Shown: positions 11,137 through 23,289, counted from the first letter of the stretch. The stretch: 64,000 nt of DNA from Mytilus galloprovincialis (GCF_965363235.1 NC_134851.1:35554321-35618320), one strand, 5' to 3'. Notes: generated from the letters alone by a model not told the origin. Translations and numbers: made by a program.

Positions 11137-12419
11137 ATTTCAACATGATACTGCAATGGTTATTAAATAGATAAGTATTTCGAAATTTTTGTGCAGTGTT
11201 TTATGTAACAAAACTATAAACCCCTTCTTTGTGATCAAGAACGAGCGTTGATATTTTTTTTAGGAATTATCCTGTTATATCAATGATGTTAGCTCCAAAT
11301 GCAAGCTACAGCTATATTTCATTCCATATCGAATATCCATGATTGCAACTTATACTACTATTTATACAAAATAAGAACTCAAATAATTCGGAATCTGTAT
11401 TCCAGTTAGGGTTATGAGATAAATTTTCAAAATCGTTATTTTATGTATGGAAATGTGGTTATCTATGGACGTCTCTCGTTGTGGCAGTAAATCTTTTGGT
11501 AAAGTGAAGCGTCTGTTTTGATCTATTTGATACATATATAACGCACTCATATCCTCACATGAGCATCACGACATGTGCCACGTGTAAAATAAGGATCGAT
11601 CTTCTTAGCCTTCCGAGATCACCATTAGTTTAGTTTAGTTTAAACATATTTATTTACAGTGAATTGGGAAAAAAGTTTTGCAACTTATATTTATCCCTTT
11701 CCACCTTTGCGGGTGCGAGTGCTAGGCACTCATGTTGATGTTGCTCTAGTTTTAGTGTGGCTCATTGTGCTTAAGATTTTTTTCAGTGAATGTTCTGTAC
11801 AAATGTATGTACCGGTAACAGTCTTTTTTATCAAGTAAAGGTAGTTTAAATTTCAAAATTCCACCATCGGTTACTAGTAAGTTCCAGGGTTTATAACTTT
11901 AAATGACCGATGTGGTTTATGAATTTGATGTCTTATGGTTCGATAATAGTTGAGCAGGATTAGCATCTAAGATCTTTCCCGGTATTTGAAGGGGTTTGTG
12001 TTACTGGGTCTTTAGATTTCAATGTAGTGTCTTTGTATAGTGTTGTTCTTCTATTGGTCGTCTTATTCGTGTTTTGCCATGTTGTTGTCCATTTGTTTTC
12101 GACTTGTGGTTTTGAGTGTCCTTTTATGTCTTTTGCCTCGCTTTTGGGTGGTCAACAAAATAATTGTCACAATCAGGCTTCTGTTATTCAGTAGTTGTCG
12201 TTGGTTGCAGCCATTTTGAAAATGTTCTATTGTGAATTAAGTATAATTTTTATTCTTTGCTTTTGATCAAGAAAATTTTCACTATGGACATGCGTTATTC
12301 CCAGTGGGACATTGTACATGTGTTCTATGGACGCTTATTTTAGTCTTGTTCAATTTCATTTTTTTCTGTCTGTTTTCACATTATTTTAAGCGGACATAGT
12401 CATGTGTTGCCCTAGATTA
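11137..12419. other. Intergenic, dispersed repeat fragments only
   Basis: No open frame with splice signals. The segment around 11630-11770 (TAAACATATTTATTTACAGT, then CCACCTTTGCGGGTGCGAG) and the segment 12040-12150 (TCGTCTTATTCGTGTTTTGC) look like repeats that I associate with mussel genomes. No full element ends are visible. Confidence 0.5.
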
Positions 12420-12960
12420 AAATAATTTTAAATGCGCCTGCATACGGACTATTTATCTACCAATTGATACGATATTCCCGAACTTGTATTTCCGATCATG
12501 ATTTCCTTGATGATGGTTGCTTCTCACAAGGAAGCTATTAAACTAAGAGTTCCAAATGGCGAGGTTGAAATCATGACTTCTTAAATTTTACGGACGCCAT
12601 CACAAGTTTGTTGACTGTTTTCGAATATCCGTTTCGCAGATGCTATCGGATATGTTCCTTATGTCGTAACTACAATCCGTTCCCTTATCAAGAATGTGAC
12701 CTACCGAAATAGACTATTTACAGGATTGTAATAATATGAGCAACACGACGGGTGCCAAATGTAGAGCGGATCTGCTTACCCTTTCGGAGCATCTGCGATC
12801 AACCCCACTTTCTGGTTGGTTCGTGTTGCTTATTCTTTAGTTTTCTATGTTGTGTCTTGTGTACTATTATTCAAGTTTGTTTGTCTTTTTTCTTTTTTAG
12901 CTATGGCGTTGTCAATATAAAAAAGAAGGTGTTGTATGAATGCCAATTAGACAACTTTAC
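12420..12960 (+). mobile_element. 3'-end fragment of the RT-type retroelement family
   Basis: Collinear with 6560-7005 and 29045-29460. Landmarks are ACGGACGCCATCACAAG, AATATCCGTTTCGCAGA, the ATGAGCAACACGACGGGTGC block, then TTTTCTATGTTGTGTCTTGT and TGGCGTTGTCA. It is 5'-truncated and an old copy. Confidence 0.6.
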
Positions 12961-13465
12961 ACACTTCTTAGTTATATTATTCTAAAGATCTGTATACTTT
13001 TTGGTGATGATTCACTAAAACAGGGGTGTGTTTTTTTTTCAAATGTCGCGCTGTATCTCAAATACGATTAATGATTATTATTTAAAACTTTACACACTTC
13101 TTAGTTATATTATCCTAAAGATCTGTATACTTTTTGGATTTGATTCAAAATTTTGTTTTAGAGATATTGAGTTTTTTTGTAAAAAAAAAGGGGGGTTCGC
13201 ATGTCACGCCGTATCTCAAAAACAATTTATGGTTATTGCTTAAAACTTTACACACTTCGTAGGTACATGTATATTATAATAATCTAAAGATCTGTATAAT
13301 TTTTTATGATGATTCAAAATTTTATTTCAGAGTTATTGAGTTTATGGTTAAAAAAGGGGGGTTTTCACATGTCGCACCGTATGTCAGAAACTTTTTATGA
13401 TTATTGCATAATTTTCACACAAAAGACAACGGGCGTATCATGCGCTCATGGCGCAGCTGTTTATT
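12946..13465 (+). repeat. Tandem array, about 130-base unit, three copies
   Basis: AACTTTACACACTTCTTAGT / ATCTAAAGATCTGTATACTT / GATTCAAAATTTT / a G-run / CATGTCGC-CGTATCTCA recurs three times with drift. The array ends in GGGCGTATCATGCGCTCATG. An inverted partner array lies at 14610-15110, so the two flank 13466-14609 as long inverted repeats. Confidence 0.75.
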
Positions 13466-13918
13466 TAATTTTGTGTTTTTTAAATATCATTTTAAGCTAA
13501 TAAAAGTTTTGAAATATTGACTTGACAGAAATGAAAATAAAAAAGAGACGTAGCCTTTCTTTTCTTTGATATCAGTACAAGAAAAAAGTTGAATAGGATG
13601 AATGAGTTCTATGTTTAATCTGAATAATATAGGCAATTAAAAAAAGAGTTCAAATAAGTGAAGGTATATTCAATTAATGGTCAGCGTATGGCCTTAAACA
13701 ATTAATGCAAAGATTGTTTACTCTGAAATCATCTTCATCAAACACTATCTCAAAAACTAGAGCACAGTTGATGATTTTCCATTGAACTATGTCGTTGTTA
13801 CTTTTTCAAGACTTCAATAATGTGTTGTTAATTTTTTTTATGGTATTTAATTGATTTAGTTTTGAGACAGCAATCATTCAATGCAGAACATTATATGTTC
13901 ATCTTGTGTAAAAAAAAA

Positions 13919-14275
13919 AGAAGATGTGGTATAATTGCCAATGAGACAACTGTCCACAAGAGACCAAAATGACACAGACATTAACAACTATAGGTCACCG
14001 TACGGCCTTCAACAATGAGCAAAGCTCATACCGCATAGTCAGCTATAAAAGGTCCCGATACGATAATGTAAAACAATTCAAACGAGAAAACTAACGGCCT
14101 TATTTATATAAAAAAAAATGAACGAAAAACAAATATGTAACACATAAACAAACGACAACCACTGAATTGCAGGCTCCTGACTTGGGACAGGCACATACAT
14201 AAATATTGTGGCGGGGTTAAATATGTTAGCGGGATAGCGAGATCCCAACCTCCCCCTAACCTAGTATTGATAATT
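13919..14275 (+). repeat. Dispersed repeat, best copy in the window
   Basis: Starts AGAAGATGTGGTATAATTGC and passes through GTCACCGTACGGCCTTCAAC, ATAGTCAGCTATAAAAGG, AGGCTCCTGACTTGGGACAG and GTGGCGGGGTTAAA to CCTCCCCCTAACC. Parts recur at 4793-5060, 30990-31050 (inverted), 34751-34935 with 37522-37590 (inverted, split by a transposon), 57247-57370 and 61355-61500. The class is unassigned. Confidence 0.75.
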
Positions 14276-14609
14276 GATTCATATGCATCGTTACTGCATA
14301 TGTGTTGTAAATTACAAAAGTCCAAAAAAAATATCAAAATATATTTAAACAGCATTTGTCAATTATAAAATTTTGAAAGTTTCAAAACGTTATGAACCTG
14401 TTCTGGTTATATTGACCGAGTACGAAGTCTGAGGTTCAATTTAATCTAACAGGTCGCCATATAACGTATTGACTGATTTAAAGTCCTTTACTTGTATATA
14501 ACATATGTAAAACAAGTGAGTTTGAAATGATATTGACTCGATGTAAGTATGTTTAGTCAATATGGAGACATTATCATTTCTCAAATATTGACGTCGAATC
14601 AATATATCA

Positions 14610-15110
14610 ATAAACAGCTGCGCCATGAGCACATGATACGCCCGTCGTCTTGTGTGTAAGTTTTATGCAATTATCATAAATCGTTTTTTAGATACGACGC
14701 GACATGTAAAAAAACTCCCCTTTTTTACAAAATACCCAATAACTCAAAAATAAAATTTGAATCATCACCAAAAAGTACACAGATCTTTATATAATTGTAA
14801 CTAAGAAGTGTGTACAGTTTTAAGCAATAATCATAAATCGTTTTTGTGATACGGCGCGACATGTGAAAAAAACTCACACCCATGTTTTAGTTACAAAGTC
14901 CCGTATTTCAAAAAGTTTTAATCTTATTTTCACCAAAAAGTATACAGATCATTTGACCATTATAAGAAACATCTATATTAAGTTTCATGAAACTTGGATA
15001 AGTCGTTCTCAAGTTACGGTGCGACATGTTTACGCCAGACAGACAGATGGACAGACGACATTTGTACATGTGTATTACCATGATACTCCCGTCAAAATTT
15101 TGACGGGCGA
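14610..15110 (-). repeat. Inverted partner of the 12946-13465 array
   Basis: Starts AATAAACAGCTGCGCCATGA, the reverse complement of the end of the 12946-13465 array, and contains three diverged units (CATAAATCGTTTTT / ATACG-CGCGACATGT / GAATCATCACCAAAAAGT). It ends with GCCAGACAGACAGATGGACA and TCAAAATTTTGACGG, a signature common in mussel dispersed repeats as I recall. Confidence 0.75.
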
Positions 15111-16103
15111 ATGAAAACGTGAAATACACAAAATATATTTTAGGAAACACGACCAATAAACCAATGAGAAACAAGAAAAATCAAACCATATGTATTCTTG
15201 GACATAATTCATTTTTAACTGTTAATAAACTCGAGAAGTGTTCGAGGGGGATTAGTTTAAGTTTTGTTTTTTTCGAAATATGACATCTGTTTTTGTTACA
15301 AGCTAGTAAACAATGATAGACTGGCATCAGATTGTATGAAATATTTAAACGCGGAATGTAAATTATAGCTTTAAAAGTCAACGATCCTATGAATAAGCCA
15401 TTTTGTGCTTTTGACTAACACAAAATACGTGTAGATTAAATGAAATGTCATCTACATGTATCTATTTCGGATATTCATCTTAGGCATGCGCACTGACTAT
15501 TTATATTTTGTGGAAAGTCATGTTTTATATAAATTGTTTATTGTTTTCTTGAACTTGAACACCCAAACTGCTTCAAAATGGTGTACTTAATAATGATTAG
15601 TGGTTCGACACTGAAACGGCTTTATTACTGAACAGCATGTGCACCTATACTTGCATATACTTTTAAAAAAACAACCGGAGGCAGATTAAGGTATTTTGAA
15701 AGGGAGACAGAACTCCATTAAACTGCAGAAATACTTGTGAGTTAGGGAGGTGAAACACGATTTTATCTTACATAAATTAACAATATATATATTCCAATCA
15801 AATTAAAGATGAGACATAAATGATACGCCCTCTTCGCCACCCTTGATTCCGCCACTTTAGACTCTATCCACAGCTCCCATCACGAGATTCAAACATTAAA
15901 TGATATAGTATATGCATTTAATGGCACTATTATTCAAATGGATATATAGCCGTGACAGATAGTTGCAACACGTGCGTTTTAAATTAAATGTGTCTTTCTA
16001 ATTGAATAATAGTTTTCAAGATTAAAGGCAGAAATGAAAATAAATAGCTAATTAAGGGATAATGATTACTTCAATCAGGAGTCGAACAAGGATTCTGGTA
16101 ATG
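15111..16103. other. Intergenic stretch, no gene seen
   Basis: AT-rich, stops in all frames. I see no element ends and no exon-like open frame. Confidence 0.5.
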
Positions 16104-16106
16104 TTA

Positions 16107-16387
16107 GGGAGCTACCATTTGATTTTTAGGGGGGGGGGGCTAGGATGAAATTTGAAAAAAATAGGCAGGACAGGAGTTTTGAGTAAATAAAAAGGCAGGA
16201 TGTGTAACTTGCAAAAAAAAAAGTCATGATGACAATTTAGGTAAAAAAAAGTCAGGATAAACTAAAAAAAAAAGGCAGGACCGATTAGAGTGAAAAATAA
16301 AAATGCAGGACAGAGATTACAGTTAAAAAAAAATGCAGGACAAAATTTTTCATCCTAGCCCCCCATAAAAATCAAATGGTAGCTCCC
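16107..16387. mobile_element. PIF/Harbinger-like MITE, TTA target duplication
   Basis: TTA precedes and follows the element (16104-16106 and 16388-16390). The ends are GGGAGCTACCATTTGATTTT and its near-perfect reverse complement, extending about 45 bases through a G-run and CTAGGATGAAATTT. The interior repeats a GGCAGGA motif in A-rich sequence. Three-base TTA duplications with GGG-starting ends are typical of the PIF/Harbinger superfamily. A degraded copy lies at 28217-28439. Confidence 0.75.
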
Positions 16388-16528
16388 TTAACTCATTTGT
16401 AGAACTTGTTTGGTTGATCATTTTTGCCAAATATCGTTTCTAAATAGTAGGCAAGATTTGGAAAACATTGGAAAATTATAGTCATTTTATTGCAGTTACT
16501 TATACAAGGAAATCGTATGACAGTTTTG

Positions 16529-16610
16529 GTGTAATAACACAGACACTTGTCTAAAAAAAAAATTCCTATATAGGTATATAGGGAAAAAAATTGAGACAAG
16601 TGCCTGTGTG
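16529..16610. repeat. Short hairpin
   Basis: ACACAGACACTTGTCT and GAGACAAGTGCCTGTGTG are inverted about an AT-rich loop containing CTATATAGGTATATAGG. It may be a solo MITE or a remnant. Confidence 0.6.
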
Positions 16611-17267
16611 TAATAATCAGTAATATCATAATATTCAGAACATTTCTGTCCTTGACTGATTTTCTCTATATAAATAGCAGTTTTCAAGATAAAAGACAAA
16701 ACTTACTATAATTATTAATATTCGTGTACATACCCAGCTGAATATTTTAAAAGTGTGGTTAAAATTATCCGCTCAGTTGCGGACAACGGATCATCATATA
16801 CGTTATCTTAAAAATTTTGTACTCTTTGAATAATTTACAAGTGATGTTCAAATTGTTTCGTAGAAGATAACTTTTGTAAAGCTAAAAATTGGCGTAGCTT
16901 ACGTTGAGGCAACCGATCATGTATTCAAAAAAAAAATCGGTTCAATCTTTCAAATGATGTCCACCTATTGCAGCAGAATCGCTACTAATATACCGACTTA
17001 TTAGTCTTGTTGTCGGCTATTGATTCATACCCTTGCGAATTTAAGACTGATGGAAACATTTCCCTCCTCTACTTGGAAATCCCCTTTACGGTAGTTTTCT
17101 GTAATCTAAGTTTGTCGAAGTAAAATAAAATCGACAACAGATTCATTTAGTCCTATCCCATTGCAAGAAAAATCATTAGAAAAGATGATGACCCAACTCA
17201 CGTGTCTTCCTAGATCAAACCATTAAATAGAGTAAATCACATAATTTTGAGTGAGAATAATTTTTAG

Positions 17268-17541
17268 TATATGAGGGTCTGTGTGAGGTTTATAGAAAAC
17301 AAAAACAAACCCTGAAATTAATTTGAACTTAAAAGAATAGAGATTTAAATTGGTGCTAAATCATTTTTTCATTGTTCCTTGTAGAAGCCAGCCGTCCCCT
17401 TTTCTATATGAGGGTCTGTGTGAGGTTTATAGAAAACAAAAACAAACCCTGAAATTAATTTGAACTTAAAAGAAAAGAGATTTAAATTGGTGCTAAATCA
17501 TTTTGTCATTGTACCTTGTAGAAGCCAGCCGTCCCCTTTTC
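17268..17541 (+). repeat. Tandem duplication, 137-base unit, two copies
   Basis: The block starting TATATGAGGGTCTGTGTGAG occurs at 17268 and at 17405, ending in GCCAGCCGTCCCCTTTTC each time. The two copies differ at only about three positions, so the duplication is recent. Confidence 0.9.
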
Positions 17542-18546
17542 TTCATTTGACTCCTTTACAAATGACAAAAACAAATAACAATGAAAAATACATTGGACCC
17601 AGTAAATCAGATTTGGTAAAGCCATACGAAAATTGTTGACATAAACCAGTTTATTATCGGACTATATAGACTAATATATGTCGTAAAAGTGATACACTTA
17701 AGGTAGCACAATACAAAGATTTTTTCACTCCCAATCAGACAACTTTAAACTGATTTAATTCATTTCATCCTTCTTTATATTTTATAAATGAGGTACCAAA
17801 AGAAAGAAGAAAGATTAATCTTTCAAATTGTGATAATTTCATTATGACATAATTATTACATAATCAATTGTTATGTAACTAGTTGCCATATTGTGATGTC
17901 CACACTGGAATGAATTTAGCGTCTTTGTTCTTCATTGCATCCCAAAATATTTTATAGATTCTTGTACAACACAGCTTGACCTCCAAAACTGTGTCTCAGA
18001 TTTCCAAAAACATCAATAGTATAACGGGGCTTTCTTGTGTGTGTGTGTGTTTTAACTACAAGTCATTATTTCGGAAATATGAATCCGGGAACGATAACTC
18101 CATCTTGCCCGTTAATATAGGGAACTAGCTATTGTATATATGCCACCATAAAGTCACTGTTAGAATTGAACTAAGTCTCCTTAATGTTCACATGTTTAAT
18201 CTTATAAAAGTACATGTATATATATAATATATTTGAAGGTTCACAATTATAACTTCCAATACAAAACGTTACTAAATTCCAGTTATATAAAACAACATGT
18301 TACTTCAAGCTACTACTCTAATATGTCTGACCAATACATAAAGTTTCTCACAAGATCGAGCTATAAACATGTTCTTAATTTATGTTTAATGGTCTTAGAT
18401 TTTTTGGATAAACTTGTAAATGCTATTGCAGTTCAACTGTGCAACTAATGTATCGTATAAAGTGTCACATTAAACAAGATGAAAGATCATTAAATTGATT
18501 AAGAACTGACCATCAAATCTTAGATGTAATTGATTACGCCACAATA

Positions 18547-21281
18547 CACGGCCGACACTCGGCTAACCGAGAGATTGGTCGGTTAATCTGTATTGAGTAT
18601 GCGGCTATATCGGCGGTTGGTCTGTTAATCGGGTTGGCTAAAGTCTGTTAATCAGGTGTTATCGAGAAAATCATTGAAAGTTCAGCATGTTTCATTGTAT
18701 AACTTTCTAAATATATTTTCATCATAAAAAGTATTCATGTCTAACAAAACAATTCAATGTACTGAATTCAGTGGTGTAATTATTGTTATATGTCAGTTTG
18801 GTATGTCAAGTCGTTTGGTAAAGTTAACATACTTTTATGAGAGTTATCTCTCCTTAACCAGTCTTTGGTGTATTGATATGCGGATTGCATTCCGTATTTG
18901 TATGATATGTTAGTTTATCTTGTTCTCTTGATTTATTGTAAGGATTGGATATGGATGTGTTTTGAAGAATAGAACATCATTAATTTGAACTGTTGTTTAA
19001 TTATTTATGCCAAGTTAAGCATAAAATTATTATTTTTCTAGCTTCGATGTACGATCTATAAAATGAAAAGGCGGGTTACTCATCAATAAATTTATACACT
19101 GACATTTTACACACATAAAATGTACACAAAATGACATATTGGTTAAATTTACTTGCATTCAATATTTTGAACATCGAAAAAAGAAAGGCATTATGTTTGT
19201 TAACCATATTGATATCATTGTGTGAAAAATCTACACGAAAATCTGTATTTTTGGTGACATAAATCAATTTTTATTTAAAACCTGGTCTGTTAATGGTTAG
19301 GATGTATAAACCCGGTCTGTTAATTGGTCTGTTAAGAGTTATGAATGGCAATAAAAGTATAATCTTATTGCTTGGGGTGTTATCGGATCAAATGAGTATG
19401 CTCAAGACGAGCGGCTAATATATGCGAAAGCAACACATGAGCAATGAAACATAACATATACGGAAACAACACATGAAATTGAAAATTGATAAAAATGGTT
19501 TCAAAAAGTGTAATATTAAAGTAATATTAATTTCATCAAAGAATGATCGTATATATCATGTTGATTTTCTTTAATTGTCATGAATGACACAAATTTGTCA
19601 TCTACATTAGTAACCAGTATATAAATCAGAGATAAACGTCGTAATGTAACTGAACATCAGTAAGTAAAATATATTGGGATGACAAACTATGAAAAATAAA
19701 GAAAGAATAATGAGTAAGATAAATAAAATGTAGGAAAAAATTACATAACAATTTAAAGAATACAGAAATAAACAATACCCCCAATCCGGACCCTCATGGT
19801 ATACACGAGAATCTGGATGGAAACGCAGACATGATGTAGAATAATATATAAGGACAGTAGAGAGTGATACATTGCTAAAAACGAGAGAAACATAATACTT
19901 GTTTAAGAATACACACATGAAACACCGATGGCTGTTGAAACAGTAACGGATTGCGATGTACTTATATTGGTGACAAATTCTAGAAGTTTACATGCGGACA
20001 ACTATGGTGGCAGGTTAATGCCATTTTGCGTTTTAGCGCTTTAGCGTTTTCGCCTTACATATTCTATATGGCGAAAACGCGAAACCGATTTCTCGTTTTC
20101 GACTTCGCGTTTTAGCATTTTCGACTTCGCGATTTCGCCTTTTCGCGATTTCGCGTTTTCGCCCTATAGAATATGAAAGGCGAAAACGCGAAATGGACTT
20201 CACCGGCCACCATAGACAACTGTAGTTCTCCTCTGCACATATGTAGAAAGGAACTAAACGGAATAAAATGAATTGAAACTTAAAATAACCAAATGTAGCT
20301 GCATTCGCTCCTTTCCGTTTACTTCGTTAGTGATTTGTAAACAACATAATTTATGATTAAGTAATAGAAGAAAAGAACCAATTAGATGATGCTGACGAAT
20401 TAGGGTTTAACGGCCAGTGACAAATATCATGGTCATATGTGAACGAGAACACGTTATATGTACCCTGTGTTGTATAAAAAAGACACTTTCAGTCGGAATT
20501 GAGAACGTGCTACTTCAAACAGACACAATAATTAAGGCTGATTGAAAACGTCAATAAAAAATTCATGCATATTCCAGAGGCCAATCCATATCACGCTATA
20601 TTGAAGTGACACACCCTTCAATAAAATGCAAAGAAAGTCAAAATAAAAATACTCTTTCTAGGATACTGTGGCACCGTATTGTCATATTTGTTTACTCAGC
20701 AACATCTCATTCTTAAATTTTTCAAGGGGAAAATATAAAGGTAGCAAAATTATTGTCGTGGCTAAATAACTCTTAACTGACACAGTTTCAATTGTCCAAC
20801 CCATTAACAGACTTTATTCCTATAATGTTCACTAAAACGTATTATTCACGTTATTTTACAATTATGAAATATTTATTAATGTCAATTTATTTTTTAGAAC
20901 CACAGTACTATTTTTTGTCCTTTAAATGATATCTAAATTTGTTTGTTTCGCCTTTTATTAAAAAAATTGCTATGCGTATAAGCATAAATACTACATACTT
21001 GCGCGACGCCTTTTAGTTTTACTGAAAACTGCGCAGACTAAGAAATGTTTTTACAAGTGCAAAATGTTCTATGATAGATATCATTTTGTCAGACACTTTT
21101 CTTTTTTTTTTTTTGATTTGGTTCTTATAACATGCCAAAAATCTGTATATTTAATAGAGTTTAACATTAAATCTTAACAGACGTATATAACCAACCCGAT
21201 TAACAGACCAATCGCCCATATAGCCGCATACTCAATATAGATTAACCGACCAATCTCTCGGTTAGCCGAGTGTCGGCCGTG
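18547..21281. mobile_element. 2.7 kb element with about 95-base inverted ends and GTCTGTTAAT motif clusters
   Basis: Both ends start, read inward, CACGGCCGACACTCGG and continue almost identically for about 95 bases (via GGTCGGTTAATCT, GAGTATGCGGCTATAT). CAATA flanks it on both sides (18542-18546 and 21282-21286). GTCTGTTAAT-type motifs repeat in the left half (near 18591, 18615, 18643, 19284, 19313, 19326) and appear inverted in the right part (near 20803, 21174, 21200, 21240). No transposase is recognisable in the interior, so it is probably non-autonomous. Confidence 0.8.
20003..20214. mobile_element. Innermost 212-base element with GCGTTTTCGC motif clusters
   Basis: Ends TATGGTGGCAGGTTAA and, read inward from the right, TATGGTGGCCGGTGAA; GACAAC flanks both sides (19997-20002 and 20215-20220). 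Nearly the whole element is made of GCGTTTTCGC/GCGAAAACGC motifs, forward at the left end and inverted at the right, around palindromic pieces such as TATTCTATATGGCG. It lies inside 18547-21281. Confidence 0.75.
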
Positions 21282-21776
21282 CAATAGAACAAATTTTATA
21301 CCCAATAGAATTTAGTGATCTCTTATGAATTGATGTTGCAAACTTCATTGAAGATTTATGAGAGAATGAAATACAATAGGAAAAATCTGAGACACGGTTT
21401 TGGAGGTCAAACTGTTTTGTGCAAGAATCTATAAAATATTTTGGGATGCTCTGAATAACAAAGAAGCTAAATTCATTCAAGTGTGGACATCACAATATAG
21501 CAACTAATTACATAATAATTAATTATGTAATAGTTATGTCATAATGAAATTATCACAATTTGAAAGAATATTCATTCTTTTTTCTTTTGGTACATCATTT
21601 ATAAAACTTAAAGAAGGATGAGTGGCATTACATCAGTTTAAAGATGTCTGATTGGGGATGAAAAATCTTTGTATTGTGCTACCTTAATAAAGAAATGCAC
21701 CGTTTAATTACCAACAATAAAGACGGCAAATTATTAGAGATGAGGGTGCATAACCTGTTATGAAAGAGACATGATA

Positions 21777-23289
21777 GGGGCGGATCCAGGAGTTTGGAAA
21801 GGGGAGAAGGTTTTAAAGTTTGCCGAGCGGAGCGCGGCGAAAATTTTTAGGGACCACTTTTGGCTAAAAGTAAAACATAAAATAAGTGTAATATGCACTA
21901 TTTAAACGGTTCCTGGCGTGGTGCATGTATGTTCTATAGATGCTGTAAAGTGTAAGGGTTGGACATGTCTGATGCTGTATTATCCCTATTAGTTGTCTAT
22001 CATAAAATGATAGTATGGATTCAAAGCTATGTACTGATATATTTGATGTGGAAATTCTCGCCGCGGTTTGTTGCAAGTTAAGTTATCATAACCTCACAGA
22101 TTTCTTTTTGTAAACAAGATATGCGCCGGGCTATTCGATGAAATTTACAATACGACCGACACGAGTTAATAAAGACAAACAAGAAGTTTTTATCCAAATG
22201 TGTGGTTGATATGTTTCACCCAACAAAACTAAGGGAAGTGAGGGGTTCCATATAAACCAAAGGCTACGAAAGAGTCTGAAATGACAACGAATTTATGAAC
22301 GACGGTCGACAAATGAAGACATAAAGGTCACACCCAGCAGGCAGGTAACTGCACCATTAAAGGATTATATTGGCATGAACAGGAATGTTGTATCGGATGC
22401 TTATGATCTCAAAAGAATAAAGAGAAACAATGCTCCTATTCCTCCACCACAACGAATTTCCCTAGAAAACAAAGCAATGTCCTGAGTCTGGTCTTGAAAA
22501 AAATATTCAATATATAAGTCCGGCGAAACAGACATTCCGGTCAGACATGCAAACCCCGGCCACTAAAAAATACGCCCGTTTTTATTCATCATGTTCATTT
22601 AATGCTAAATAATTTTGTTGGAAATTTTCGTTTCTAATAGCAAATAAGTGGACAAGACTATTGTTTTCAATCCAGATACGGCCCGAATATTTGTTTAAGG
22701 CAAGAATCAGAGTCAAACTTTTTTTTTTCTCTCAAATGTCTCAGATTGCCTCAAATCAAAGGGTTCGTATCTGAGACTTGAAATCTTTCTAGAGATTATA
22801 CTGACTGGGGATCATTATTCAACTTTATTATTTATAAAATAGGCTGGGACATTTTGGGGTAAACATGTTTTCGTAGGTAAATAATATTGTGGAACATTTT
22901 TTTCATAAGAGTGTAATAGTCTATAGAGTATTTACTATTACTTTCTGTTTGGTGGAATAGTGAAATAGAAGTCAATACGTTCTTGCTCAATCCTGTGTCG
23001 CTTTGAAGGTTTCATGATTGTCATGACGTCTTTTTGACATCCTCAGCTTGAGCAATCTGTTACTCTAATTTGAATTTCAAACTGGAGTGACGTTTTTCAA
23101 CCCACTGGTCAACTCAGGCCACCATAGCAAATCACATGACTTTGACAATCAGTAAATACCAGCGAAAAATATCTTTATAAGTAAATAATTGTAGTATCAA
23201 AATTAAATACACGGGAAATGGCAAAGTTCACGAAGTCTAGTCTGATTAATCATTTTACGCCCTCTACGCCCCCTCTGAATCCGCCACTG
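21777..23289. mobile_element. 1.5 kb hAT-like element, 7-base target duplication
   Basis: CATGATA occurs just before (21770-21776) and just after (23290-23296). The left end GGGGCGGATCCAGGAG and the right end, read inward, CAGTGGCGGATTCAGAGG are related terminal repeats. The same termini bound the 148-base MITE at 32105-32252. Seven to eight-base duplications fit hAT. The interior has one splice-free open stretch (22285-22485) but no recognisable transposase. Confidence 0.65.
22285..22485 (+). CDS. Unrecognised 66-codon open stretch inside the hAT-like element
   Basis: Open from just after a TGA at 22282-22284 to a TGA at 22483-22485, without an early ATG. The composition is protein-like and uneven: TPSRQVTAPLKDYIGMN, then SDAYDLKRIKRNNAPIPPPQ. 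I do not recognise it. It could be a terminal exon of a lost transposase, a captured host exon, or chance. No clean acceptor is visible at its start. Confidence 0.3.
   Translation, partial: QRIYERRSTNEDIKVTPSRQVTAPLKDYIGMNRNVVSDAYDLKRIKRNNAPIPPPQRISLENKAMS

Larger units (their letters stand above)
17698..21687. mobile_element. Outer element of a nested set, TTAAGGTAGCAC ends, long inverted arms
   Basis: The left arm, 17698 to about 18025, starts TTAAGGTAGCACAATAC. The right arm, about 21340-21687, is its reverse complement with moderate drift and ends GTATTGTGCTACCTTAA. The arms include matching segments such as GTGATAATTTCATTATGACA and GACCTCCAAAACTGTGTCTC. Another element (18547-21281) sits between the arms with its own target duplication; without it this foldback element would be about 1.25 kb. 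No coding region is seen. Confidence 0.75.

Noticed and set aside
19607-19918. 103-codon minus-strand frame inside the nested transposon
   Set aside because: Hydrophobic, AT-driven, no transposase motif; not supported as coding.
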